Shown in pieces: positions 35,598 to 46,036 of a DNA stretch of 64,000 bases. A program made the position numbers and the translations under genes. Within the stretch, counting starts at the first letter, position 1; each line of letters starts with the position of its first letter. This DNA is from Ceratopteris richardii (lineage: Eukaryota > Streptophyta > Polypodiopsida > Polypodiales > Pteridaceae): assembly GCA_020310875.1 (NCBI GenBank), contig CM035407.1, forward strand, positions 66,901,158 to 66,965,157, written 5' to 3'. Below the pieces are notes generated by a model. That model had not been told where the DNA came from. It ran no database searches and saw only the letters and a list, made by a program, of their open reading frames with translations.

Positions 35598-36385
35598 TTA
35601 TATCACTTCTATCACGTTGATCTGCACGTTCGAGTTAACTTTGTTGGGGTTCTTGGGGCAATCTCTAAAAAGGTGTTCTTCACCACAATCACTACAGTAT
35701 CCTTCCCAAACTCGCTGTGGTGGTGGTGGGTTTGGCAATGTACATTCTCTGATAAAATGATTAGCTCTGCATCTATAACAGGGTCCTCTAGGTGCAGATG
35801 GTCTATTCATTGGTCGTGAGGGTAGGGGTGCTCTGGGAGCTGTGTACATTAATGACACATAATCCTACTGTAAGAACTATCCGGTCCTTCCATACCATAG
35901 GCATATGGCTCGTAAGATTGTCCATATTCAATTAGAGTGCTCTCATATGCGGAATAATTTCCTTGACTATGGTCATAAGATGGGTGATACAGTTTGTTAC
36001 TAGCCAAATGCGTGGATGGGACTATTGCTCTCTCTAGGTTCTCTTCCGGTTAAGCCATTTTTACTGGGACAACATTCTGAGGGTGGGGCGGTTGTTGTCC
36101 CAACACCGGTTGTGGTTGAGCGTACCCTTGGTAAGCATAAGGTCGTGGTGCTGGTGCCTGTTGCTGATATGTGGGATATCTAAGGGCTTCTCCTCCTTGA
36201 TCTCTCGGAGGGTATCCGTAAGGTCTCACTAGCAGTTGTAGTGTTCTTGATTGCCGATTGTAAGGACAATTTTCCATGCTGTGATTTGTGTACCTTTGCT
36301 CTATGTTACAATAATGTATAGGGCCCGGGACGGGTGGTCTATTGTAAGCATAAGCAGGTGGTGGGACTACTCCCCTAGTGCACAA
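35598..36385 (-). pseudogene. Element E: Gag C-terminal region with zinc knuckles
   Basis: Piece 36385-36050 is Pro/Tyr/Gln-rich with HYCNIEQRYTNHSMENC. Piece 35858-35598 has two knuckles, CYRCRANHFIREC and CSDCGEEHLFRDC. Both are CX2CX3HX4C, one residue shorter between the second Cys and His than the common CX2CX4HX4C form seen in copia A. Gag binds RNA through such knuckles. The N-terminal capsid part is missing at the copia junction near 36390. Confidence 0.75.
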
Positions 36386-36390
36386 ATGAG

Positions 36391-36540
36391 AAGGATGATC
36401 ACTTTATTTTGAACTCCTCCTTCATTTGATTCTTCACTTGTTTGATTTCTTCAAGATCGTTCCCTGTGATAATAATATCATCAACATACACACATAGATA
36501 GATCACTTGAGTACCATCATCTATTATGATAATCTTAGCA
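36391..36540 (-). pseudogene. Copia RT fragment
   Basis: Reading leftward: a Thr-Gln-VIYLCVYVDDIIITGND block followed by EEIKQVKNQMKEEF, the RT active-site region of a Ty1/copia element. About 150 bp, cut at both ends. Confidence 0.7.
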
Positions 36541-36766
36541 ACATTCAGTTAGCACAAAATTCAACTTTTCATGCTAGAACAAAGCATATCGAGGTACATT
36601 GTCACTTCATTAGAGAGAAGGTGTTAGCAGGTGATATTGATCTTGTTTATGTGAGGATAGATGAGTAGTTTGTTGATATTTTTACTAAAGCACTTGGAGT
36701 AGAGAAGCTAAAGAAGTTTCAAAAGATGCTTGGATTAGAGGACATGACATTGAGATTGAGGGGGAG
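36541..36766 (+). pseudogene. Copia RNase H 3' end with PPT
   Basis: Rightward: FHARTKHIEVHCHFIREKVL, then an in-frame TAG after VRIDE, DIFTKALGVEKLKKF, ending LRLRGS at the polypurine tract TTGAGGGGGAG (about 36756-36766). Confidence 0.75.
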
Positions 36767-36870
36767 TGTTGAGATATCAAGCTCAACATGTGATGATCCA
36801 AGATGGCACATATCACTTTTTCATTTCTTTGACATGTATAGTGGTCACACCGGTATATGTCAGGGATACT
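36767..36870 (+). repeat. Start of a copia 3' LTR, truncated
   Basis: TGTTGAGATATCAAGCTC directly after the PPT. It runs about 100 bp before antisense copia RT sequence begins. Confidence 0.5.
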
Positions 36871-36876
36871 TCATTC

Positions 36877-37560
36877 CTACAAAATGAGTTGTTCTACCTC
36901 TTTAATGCTTGCTTCATTGTCACCTCCTACAATCGAGTCATTGACATAAATAGCTACAATTGTGCTGCCATCATCACGCTTCCTTGCATATAATGAATGA
37001 TTTGCATCACACATAGAAAATCCAATGGTGGTCAAATAATCAACAATCCTCACATGCCAAGCATGAGGGGCTTGCTTAAGTCCATACAAAGCCTTTTGCA
37101 ACCTGAAAACGTATTCTAGGTTCTTTGAATCTTCATATCCTTGTGGTTGGTCCATATATACTTCTTCTTGTAACTCACCATGTAGGAAAGCATTCTTCAC
37201 ATCCATCTGATGCAAAGTCCATCGTTTTATTATAGTTACTGCAACAAGCGTTCTGACAGTAGACATTTTAAATACAGGGATAAACATTTCCTCATAATCA
37301 ATTCCATATGTATGTGCATATCCTTTTGCTACCAATCATGCTTTGTACTTGCTTATGCTACCATCAATATCGTGATTTACCTTGTAAACCCACTTGTAGC
37401 CTATGAGTTTCTTTCCTTGCGACAATGGAACCAACTTCCATGTATCATTTCCATGAATTGCAACCATCTCCTCATCCATAAATCCTTTCCAATCTGCATT
37501 TCCAATTGCATCTTTAAAACAAGAAGGTTCAACATATGTTGGCAGTGCATCCAATAGCGG
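36877..37560 (-). pseudogene. Copia RT fragment, N-terminal half
   Basis: Two pieces separated by one in-frame stop. 37554-37336: FMDEEMVAIHGNDTWKLVPL and GYKWVYKVN. 37335-36877: GIDYEEMFIPVFKMSTVRTL, DVKNAFLHGELQEEVYM, KALYGLKQAPHAWH and IYVNDSIVGG, with the YVDD active site changed to YVND. It is inverted relative to the preceding fragment and not part of it. Confidence 0.85.
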
Positions 37561-37659
37561 CCATAGGCATCAGTGCAGGGGTAGCATGTAAAGATGGGAA
37601 TGCAATAAGTTACAGGGGACCAGACATGTCATTTTTCAAGAAATATGCTTTATGATAGT

Positions 37660-38200
37660 TTCTTTAGAACTTGAAACAATGATTTTCATCACTCTTGTAA
37701 TATATGTACCATAGGACACCCAAATTTGCATCAAGCAGCTCCATTTTGTGGAAGCCAAGGAGTCCTCAAGCTTGAGAGCCTAGGTAGAATGATCATACCA
37801 ATTTTGGTTATTTTTAGACCTCATTTGGACCTCCAAATGACTCCAAGAACCTAATTTTTAACTATGCTAGACACTAGGTTTGAAACCGGCCAAAACTAGT
37901 GTAGAAACTATAAAAAGAGTTAGAGAGCTCATTTTTGAGGTTAGCTTGTGTGATCTTGTTAGAGATTGTAGTCTATTTGAGAGTTTGTAAGAATGTTCTT
38001 GAGTAATATAGCTTACCTTTTACCTTCCATTGTTTCTTGCTTGTCTTTACTCTGCATGTGTGTTAGTGTATGTGTGTGTGCATTTGCATGCTTCTCACCT
38101 TCACCATCACTCACCTCACTCATTCATGATCTTCATATCAAACTATCTCTTTTGTGGATTGAAAATTAAGGAGGTGGAGCCTCTTCTCAAAAGCAAAGCT
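37660..38200 (+). repeat. Diverged G1/D-type gypsy LTR
   Basis: Parallels the G1 LTR from TTTTCATCACT through CTCCATTTTGT, GGAGTCCTC, CCTAATTTTTAACTA, GACACTAGGT, CTATAAAAAGAG (TATA box), GAGAGCTCATTTT, a GTGTGTG run and GGATTGA..AAGGAGGTGG. The order is unchanged with many substitutions. No attached gypsy pol, so it is a solo or orphan LTR. Confidence 0.75.
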
Positions 38201-38249
38201 TTGGCATGCATGCTTTGCTCATTTGGATTTTGCTAGTTTGCTATGTTTG

Positions 38250-40960
38250 CAGAAATCTAAAATGGTGTCTTCTTTGCCCAAACTTGAGGCACCTGGTAAA
38301 CATGTCTGTGAAGGCTATATTTTTTGGGAAAAATTCAGCTTCCTCATTCCCAAAAGATGGTTCAGTTTGAGCTATTTGGAAATTGCAGCTTGTTCATAGT
38401 GATGTGTGTGGGTCCTATGCAGAAACCCTCTTTTGAAAGCTATCTTTACTTCGTGACTTTCATTTATGATTTTTCGAGGAATGCATGGGTACATCCATTG
38501 AAAGCAAAGTCCAAAGTGCTTATGTGCTTCAAATAGTTTCTGCTTTTGGTTGAAAATCTGTCAGCATGTAAAATGGGCACCCTTCATTTTGATAGAGTGG
38601 GGGAATATATGTCTTGTGATTTTAATGCATTTCTGGTTAAACATGGAATAAAACATTAGTGTACAATGTTGTATACACCTCAAAATAATGGAGTTGTTGA
38701 ATGGGAGAACATGTCACTCATGGAGATGGCAAGTTGTATGTTCAAGAGTCACACTTTACCATATAGTTTCTGGCTTGAGACTATTATGTGGGTAGCATAT
38801 GTACTTAACAGGTGTCCCACTAAAGCATTGCAATCTATCAATCCATATGAGGCTTGGCACAGTCGCAAGCCATGTATTGCTCACCTGCATGTTTTTGGTT
38901 GTCTAGCATATGCATTAATGCTTGAACAACAATGCACGAAATTCGATGATAAAGTAGTGAAATGTAATGTTGTTGGGTACAGTTTTGAAAGCAAAGGCTA
39001 TGGTCTATATCATCCACAAACTAAATGCATTTTGGTTAGCCATGATGTTGTTTTTGTGGAAGATGCTCTTCAACCATTACTTTCATGTACTAAGGAGACA
39101 TCAATTAGCTCTAAAGACATGTATGACATTTTGCTGCCTCTTTTTATAGGTGGACAGTCTAGTGTTGGTCCTAATGAGGCAACTTCTCAGCCTTTATAGG
39201 TTTCATGTGATGATATAGATCATTCCATTTCTGATGCAGATTTACATGATGTACTTGTTGATGAGAGAACTGATATAGAGGAGGCAAAAAGTAGGTCTAA
39301 ATGGCTGGTGCAAACTTTGTGAGATATCAAATTAGATGCATCTCTCTCATATCATACTTGTCTAGGCTCTGATACTGCTTCTCCTGCATCATATTGCTAT
39401 GTTATGGCTACCTCTTATCACTTGAAGAGCCATCATCATATGAAGAGGCAAAGACCAAGGCATAATGGAAGGAAGCTATGGATGAAGAAATTGAGGCACT
39501 CAAGGAGAATGATACTTGGGAGCTAGTACCAAAGAAGGAGTCTATGAAGGTGATAGGTTCTAGATGGATTTATAAAATCAAGAGAAATTCAGATGGATCA
39601 ATAAGCAGGTACAAAGCCATACTTGTGGCTAAGGGTTTTGCACAAACCCAAGGAGTTGATTATGAAGAGACTTTTTCACTTGTGGCCAAAATGACGACCA
39701 TCAGGGTATTGGTAAGTGTGGCTGCATCAAGCAATTGGAATATGTACCAATTGGATGTAAAAAATGCTTTTCTTAATGGCTGGATTTCAGAGGAGGTTTA
39801 CATGGCTCAACCTCTTGGCTATGAGGACACAAACAAGGTAAATAATGTGTGTAAACTGAACAAATCTCATTATGGATTGAAGTAGACACCAAGGGCATGG
39901 AACCATAGATTAACTACATACCTTCAAGATCAAGTATTCATCATGAGTAAAGCAGATACTTCTCTGTTTGTTAAGAGAAGTAATTCACAGGTGATATACC
40001 TATGTGTGTATGTTGACGATATCATACTTACAAGTAATCATGCTAGTGGCATCAAGCAGATTAAGAATCAAATGATGTAGGGATTCAAAATCACTAATCT
40101 AGGGTCACTAAAGTATTTCCTTGGACTTGAATTAGTCTACACTAATTCTGGAATTTATATCACTCAAAGAAAGTATGTGTAGGATATATTGAAGAAGTTT
40201 CACTTGCAGGATGCCAAGGTAGCTAGTATTCCTATGGAGGTAAACCAGAAATTAAGTGCTCATGAAGGTGACATGCTTGAGAATGTTGCAGGATACCAAA
40301 GCATAGTGGGAAGCCTAAACTATGCTACATTGACAAGGATTGATATTGCTTATGGATTAAGTGTCATAAGTCAATTTATGCACAAACCTAGAGCACCTCA
40401 CTTGGAAGATGCCAAGAGGATTTTGAAGTACCTTACTCAAAATCAAGGTTTATACTTTTCTTATACTTTAGATTTGGACATCAAAATATACTCAGATGCA
40501 CATTGGGTAGGCTGTAAGGATGATAGGAGGAGCACTTTAGGTTTTCTCTCTTTTGCAGGTGACAAGACTATTTCATGGTCTTCCAAGAAACAAACTACTA
40601 TTGCTTTATCTTCAACAGAGGCAGAATATAAAGGATTGGCCAATGTTACTCAAGAGGCCATATGGATTAGGTTGCTATATGCAGATTTGGGATTACATGC
40701 TAACTCCCCAATGATTTTTGGAGATAATACAAGTTCTTTACATCTTGCAACAAATCCTAGCTATCATGCTAGGACCAATCATATAGAGGCCCACTATCAT
40801 TATGTGAGAGAGAAGTTATTGAGCAAGGAAATTTAGTTGGCATATGTATCAACTAATATGCAATGTGCAGACTTATTGAACAAAGCACTTGATGGTACTA
40901 AACTTTGCACATGTAAAGTTATGATTGGATTCCAGGACATTCAAGAGGATTGATAAAGAT
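38250..40960 (+). pseudogene. Ty1/copia pol, degraded (pre-integrase to RNase H)
   Basis: Rightward. Pre-integrase remnant about 38260-38390 (SLPKLEAPGKHVCEG), integrase 38390-39199 (SYLYFVTFIYDF, TPQNNGVVEWENM where E is the third catalytic residue, PYEAWHSRKP), RT 39478-40140 (MDEEIEALKENDTWELVP, DVKNAFLNGWISEEVYM, YVDDIILTSN) and RNase H 40189-40836 (IYSDAHWVGC, ALSSTEAEYKGLA, IFGDNTSSLHLA). Stops occur at KQT (near 39884), before GFKITNL, at QRKYV and elsewhere. The wording is close to copia A, but the decay is far older. Confidence 0.9.
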
Positions 40961-40993
40961 GACCAAACCAAGATGTTTGGCTTCAAGGGGATC

Positions 40994-41500
40994 TGTTGGT
41001 GCAAGTGGAAAGCCTACACACTTGGCTAGGCATTGGAAGACTTTATGTGCAATTGATTGAAGACCCATGAGGACCATTGCTATGGATTCTTTATCTTTTA
41101 CCATTTGTAAAAGTCAAATTGACTTGGAGGAATAATTGTAAATGCCACTAAACTCGTGGAGTTAGTTAGGATGAAAAGCTACGACTTCATTTGGAGAGAA
41201 TATCTCCTAGATTAGGGGATCACTTTTCTAGAGGGAGCCAAATTTGAAGTTAGCTTCTATAAAAACAACTTGTAAAATCTCACGGTAGAACCACTCCAAT
41301 TCTGAGCCTTTAGTTGATCACATTGTAGAGAATGTGTGGCTCACTTCATATCCTACAGTTCCCATTATCATTGGGCATTCATTATCATGCCACTGATCAT
41401 GTACAACATTGTCATATAATACAATAGATCATTGCTTACATATGTTGATCTCTCTGTCATTGTGACTTAGAATAGTGTTCTTGTCTTGCTCATATCTGAG
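40994..41500 (+). repeat. 3' LTR of the 38250-40960 copia remnant
   Basis: TGTTGGTGCAAGTGG follows the purine stretch TTCAAGGGGATC. A TATA-like CTATAAAAACAAC lies at about 41258-41270. The right edge is not defined; about 500 bp is assigned. Confidence 0.5.
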
Positions 41501-41992
41501 TCATTACGCCACCATTTTCAATGTTCTATAACTTGTTGGAATCAGCTCGAAGTCATCTACATGATCAAAAAGTTTGAAGACATTCCATTTCGTGAATTGG
41601 AAGAAAAGTTCCTCTAAGTGGTTACTGTTCATTCTTTGTAGTGGTCCTAAAAAATCAGGGGTAATTCTACACTTGCTAAATTGATTGCTCTGTGTATCGT
41701 CAATCATTTTAAGTGATTCCACTTTGAATAATTAGCTCTTTAAGCTAATAGATATCTCCAGATGGAATTTTCTAATTACTACTATGCTGGGAGCACTGAG
41801 CTTAACAAGCAGCAAGTGTGTGAACCAAAATAGAAGGTTTTTGATGATTTGTGAATGTTGAAGTTTCTATTTTAAATCAATCATTACAAGAATCATCTCC
41901 AAAGTACATAGGCACGTATTTAATGTCATTGGGAAGCTAAAAGGGCCTAAAAATCAACTCTAAAGTGAAAGAGTGCTAGTGTAAAGCAGGGA
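41501..41992. other. Unassigned sequence
   Basis: One 72-codon frame on the - strand (41722-41504, with SKCRITPDFLGPLQRM) that I do not recognise. Otherwise AT-rich sequence without features. Confidence 0.35.
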
Positions 41993-42215
41993 TTAGCAGT
42001 ACAAACTCATTTCTTGGAGTGTCCATCCATCTTTCCCAACATTGTGCATCCACTTGCAACCTATGGATTTATTTCCTTGTGATAATGGAACTAGCTTCCA
42101 TGTTTCATTTTGATAAAGTGCAGCCATCTCCTCATCCATATCTTTCTCCCAATCTGCATTTCCAATCTCATCTTCAAAACAAGAAGGTTCAACATCTTGT
42201 ATTATCTTGGTCATG
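41993..42215 (-). pseudogene. Copia RT N-terminal fragment
   Basis: Leftward EPSCFEDEIGNADWEKDMDE, NETWKLVPLSQGNKSIGCKW. It matches the same segment of the fragment at 37554-37336, so the two are copies of one copia family. It is cut after about 70 residues. Confidence 0.75.
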
Positions 42216-42930
42216 TATGCACAATGACGAGCCATGTAACTGTCATACATCAATCCTTGCACTAAATTCTGCATCAGCAAAGATCTTTTTAGTCCTAGGT
42301 CACTTCTCTTTGTATCTCTACATGTGTCTTTCTTATTGTTGGAGTCTTCACAGAACGCAATCCAAGTTCCTCATTAATACTTGTTGATAACACAGCATAT
42401 ATTTCTTGGATCCAGTCTTATTCATTACCATTTGTACCTTTTTCTACTTTTTATTCAGTTTAATAAGAATTCTTGTATAGGTGTGTGTGAGTGACACACT
42501 AGTGAATAATTGAGATTCATTTTCATTTTACTTGAGAAATCCTAGATAGCATGGATTTTGGCCATTTTATATATAAAGAGGTCACTACCTCTCATTTGGG
42601 GGGGGGAGGCATTCTTGGAGATAATGAGACCATGCTAGTTTATGGAATCCTTGGAGAGCTCTTGTTGTCTTCATGATGTGCTTGTGTACTTGATCCTTTC
42701 TTGCCTCATGCTTGTGGCATGTTATTTTGTTGATTAGCAATGTGATTATGCATATGATTAAGCTTGTGTGTGCCATTAATTATGTTTTCTTCTTATTTCA
42801 TGTGTAGTTTGTTGTTAATCTCATGCTAATGAAGCACCATTGCATCTATTTAATGCTTCCATGTGGCATTTGGGTCTTTTGAGATGCTCCTTGCTTGAGA
42901 AATATGAGTTATGATGCTACAATTTCAACA
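42216..42930 (+). repeat. Probable LTR 3' portion, rightward
   Basis: TATA-like TTTTATATATAAAG near 42563-42577 and an end at TTTCAACA (42930) just before a PBS-like site. A G-run of 12 follows CATTT near 42600. The left edge is not found. Confidence 0.35.
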
Positions 42931-42937
42931 CCAAACT

Positions 42938-42955
42938 TGGCACCATTGTGAGGGA
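42938..42955 (+). promoter_or_regulatory. PBS-like site
   Basis: TGGCACCATTGTGAGGGA, seven bases after the CAACA end. It resembles the TGGCGCCGTTGCCGGGGA primer site of many plant gypsy elements, with several mismatches. It may be the leader of element C, whose gag remains begin at 44526. Confidence 0.4.
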
Positions 42956-43429
42956 CGAGCTCTAGCATGAACATGTGATGGTAGAACTGTTTGGAGATTA
43001 GCATTGGAAGGTAATAAATTAATGTTTTTTTATTATTTTTGTGTTTTCTCCATCTTCTTTCACTTCCTCCACACTCACCCTTCACCCCACATCTTCTCCC
43101 TACAGTGAAAAATTTCACCAAAAATCACCATATCCACCCTTCTCTTCTCATTTCCCTCATTTGTGAGACAGTGAGAGAGAGAGAGAGATAAAGAAAGCAA
43201 GTGCAAGAGTGTGTTTGCATGTATTTGTGAGTTTTTCATACAGGAAATTGCTTTAGTACAAGGCTACAACAACTAATAGGTGAAATCTTCATCTGTTCAT
43301 CATCTCTATTGAATGCCATGGTCTGAGAAGTTTGTGTTTTTGAAATACATTGTGTTGAGGGTAGAGAGCATCTTGGCACACGAAGGAATCCATAGTCGCA
43401 TTCAAAAAATTTGCATTTTTGTGCACCAT

Positions 43430-43860
43430 CCCGGTTGGCTCAAGCATCACGACAAGACCAAACCATCATGATTGGCTCAAGCCATCACAATGATGTGATA
43501 CCATCATGATTAGCTCACACCATCATGATGATGTTTGACCATCATGATTGGCTCATGCCATCGTGATTGGTTCATACCATCATGATGATACCAGGCCATC
43601 GCAATGACACACCATGCCATCGTGATTGGTTCATACCATCGCGACAATCCATTAGACCATTGTGATGCTTTCAGACCATCGTGCCCCAAGGCCATCACGA
43701 TTGGATCAAGCCATTGCAATGATACCAAACCGTCATGTTTGGCTCATGCCATCATAATGATGTCATGCCATCATGATTATGACAGACCATTGTGATTGGG
43801 TAAGACCATCCCGACGGTTCATGACCATCACGATCCTACCACACCATCGTGACGGTTCAA
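43430..43860. repeat. Degenerate minisatellite, unit about 20 bp
   Basis: About 20 imperfect units on the theme CCATCATGATTGGCTCA, with variants CCATCGTGATTGG and CCATCACGAT. The array is noncoding and occurs once in the window. Confidence 0.85.
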
Positions 43861-44525
43861 CTGAAATGGGAAAAAGTTAGGGTTTTGATTTTCTTGCAAT
43901 TTTGGGTTAATTTTCAAGCAATTGGTGCATCTTGGGGATCCTAAGTAAATATTCGAAGGGGTCTTTTTTGTTTGTTTGACCCCTAAGAGCCTGAGCAGCC
44001 ATAATGTTTTCATATGAAATCTGTTTTTTGATAGGATAAGTTGAAGTTGACCTTCAAGTGGGATTAGGGAACCAATGGGGAACCTAAGGACTTTCTATCA
44101 TTACAAAGGGGGAAACATGATCTTTAAAAGTGCTTGAATCAAGCTGTCTCTCAATAAAAGTTAAATTTTGATCTAAACTTAGGATTTCTATAGGTCTGCT
44201 AAGAGCCATCCAAGTGTATTGAAAGCAAGGTAAAGTACAGAGCAAAGAGGTTCGGGGAGCACATCTTCTTGGGCATAGGAGTATTAAACAAAGCATCAGA
44301 CTTGAGGTTGAAAGAACTCTCAACCCCTCTATTAATTTTTAGTATAGGCTAATTGCAATCAGTGTTATTGATTAATTAGGGTCACATTAGGAACAATACA
44401 AGCACAAGAAACCCTAATTACTCAAGTTCAAGCGTAAGCTAGGATATTTTTGTGACAAGCCCTAAAGGAAAAAGAACTTAATTTCAATAGTGTGAGCACT
44501 ACAACAATGCATTAGGATATGTATA
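43861..44525. other. Unassigned sequence before element C gag
   Basis: No strong frame. A short + strand stretch near 44075-44110 reads GEPKDFLSLQRG, which could be a gag remnant of C, but stops follow quickly. Confidence 0.3.
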
Positions 44526-44732
44526 GACATCAAGGACAACGTAGGAGATGAGCTAGAACTCTCCAAGGTCTATAAGGATTTAGAAAACTTCTCAAATTTT
44601 TCTTCTAAGCATTCTAACTCCATAGAGGACCTAGCACAGAATGTAGCTCAAAAGCTAGGAGTCTCAAGCAAACATGCACCAAGGATAGCCTCACTCAAGC
44701 ATTGTTACACATGTGGAGATGACCATATAAAA
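44526..44732 (+). pseudogene. Element C: Gag fragment left of copia A
   Basis: 69 codons: DELELSKVYKDLENFSNFSS, IEDLAQNVAQKLGVSSKHAP and the start of a knuckle, CYTCGDDH. Copia A interrupts it directly after; the last five bases (44728-44732) are the target duplication. Confidence 0.65.
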
Positions 44733-46004
44733 TGTGAAGAGATGGATAAGTATGTGTTTGAAGATGAAGAGGTGTTGCAAAATCCTTGATCTACACCAGC
44801 CAAATGAACTCCAGGAGTAGATGGTGGGCCCTTTTAGCTTGCCAATGGATGTATTAGACACCCTATGTACCTTGGAAGATCACTCTCAAAAAGATAGATC
44901 AAAACAGATAACTTGGAGTTAGCTCAAAGGTGAAAACTTGCTATTCTTGGTTCATACACCTGTCCAGTGTTTTACATAATTCTCTGAGCACAGCAGCAAT
45001 TAGCTTAATTCCTCTTGGGGAACTCTAGGTAGCTTAAAGAGCTAACTTTCAAGAGTAATCTCATCAAAAATAACAAAGCACACACTGAGAATGAGTTTTA
45101 ACAACTGATGACATCATCCCGATTTTCACGGGCTGCTACAGAAATAGACCAGTGAGCAGAAAAATCACCATAACTCAAAATGTAGAAATCCAATTATTAT
45201 GAAAATTTGTATGGTTATACAAGACAGTAAGCTGAATCCAACAAGCTTTAAATCACTGAATTTGGATAAGTAACCACTGAGAACCACCTCTGACAAGATG
45301 AGTGAAAAAGTTGGGTACCTGACAGAGAGGTGAAGATGAACAGACCCTGTTGACTTCAAATGAACATAACTGAATATTGCAACATCCAAATGACATGAAA
45401 ATTTATGATCATATAGTAAACTTATAGAGCTAACTTTATCAAGTTAAATCACTGAAAATGATGCACCAAGCTCAGAGAAAACATCTCTGCAAGCTGGCTG
45501 AGAAAACTGAGAGTAATGGCAGTGAGTAGTACACTTCACAAGAACATGGAAAGATGAACTCAAATAATCATGAAAATGAAAGTATATTGCTTGTACAATA
45601 CAATGACTTACTGATACATATGTGTGCCTTGTAATCACACCTTGATATGGCATAAAGCTCAGCTCTTGGAGGTCTTCACATAGGTCTCTCTAACCACGAC
45701 TAAAACTGCCATCTATTTATAGTTGAGTTTGGGAGGCTAACTTCCCTCAATCACTCTCCAATCAATCAATGATTGATTTGATTCTCTACCTACCACAAAT
45801 CACGAATTCGTGGCTCCTCTTTCCATTCTTGATCATGTGGACTCAACCACTTAAGATTCTCTTACTTTTACATTAAGTAAACTCTTCAAAAGTTACAAGA
45901 GGTAGTTCACAAGTGAACTTTACATAGTCTTCTTTTTAAAGCTTCTTCTAAGACTTTGTGAGACTCAAGCCAATACTTAGGCTTGTCATAGACTTGCTCC
46001 AACA
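44733..46004 (-). repeat. 3' LTR of copia A
   Basis: On the + strand it starts TGTGAAGAGATGG and ends TTGCTCCAACA. TATA box CTATAAATAG on the - strand (complement of 45713-45722). Short LTR-internal frames repeat in every copy of this family but look noncoding. Confidence 0.95.
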
Positions 46005-46016
46005 GCTCCCCCTCAA
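46005..46016 (-). promoter_or_regulatory. Polypurine tract of copia A
   Basis: The complement reads TTGAGGGGGAGC directly before TGTTGG of the 3' LTR. Confidence 0.9.
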
Positions 46017-46036
46017 GCCAAGTATGCTTGAGGTCT

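Larger units (their letters stand above)
28736..36390 (-). mobile_element. Ty3/gypsy element E, degraded, no LTRs
   Basis: Leftward gag, protease, linker, RT, RNase H, duplicated HHCC, integrase, second protease and Trp-rich tail, collinear with G1. At the 3' side only about 230 bp of the post-pol noncoding region remains (complement of 28736-28965, including the GGCCTTGTAATGTGGCCC motif) before element H sequence. At the 5' side gag stops near 36390 against a copia fragment. Stops and frameshifts break every part, so the element is dead. Confidence 0.85.

Noticed and set aside
43430..43860. CRISPR-like array
   Set aside because: The repeats are imperfect, about 20 bp and contiguous without spacers, in a plant sequence. 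It is a minisatellite.
45165..45653. Small ORFs (69-75 codons) repeated at the same place in all A/B LTRs (also near 50704, 55717 and 59866)
   Set aside because: Their recurrence only reflects LTR copies. They lie antisense to the likely transcript leader and vary without frame preservation.
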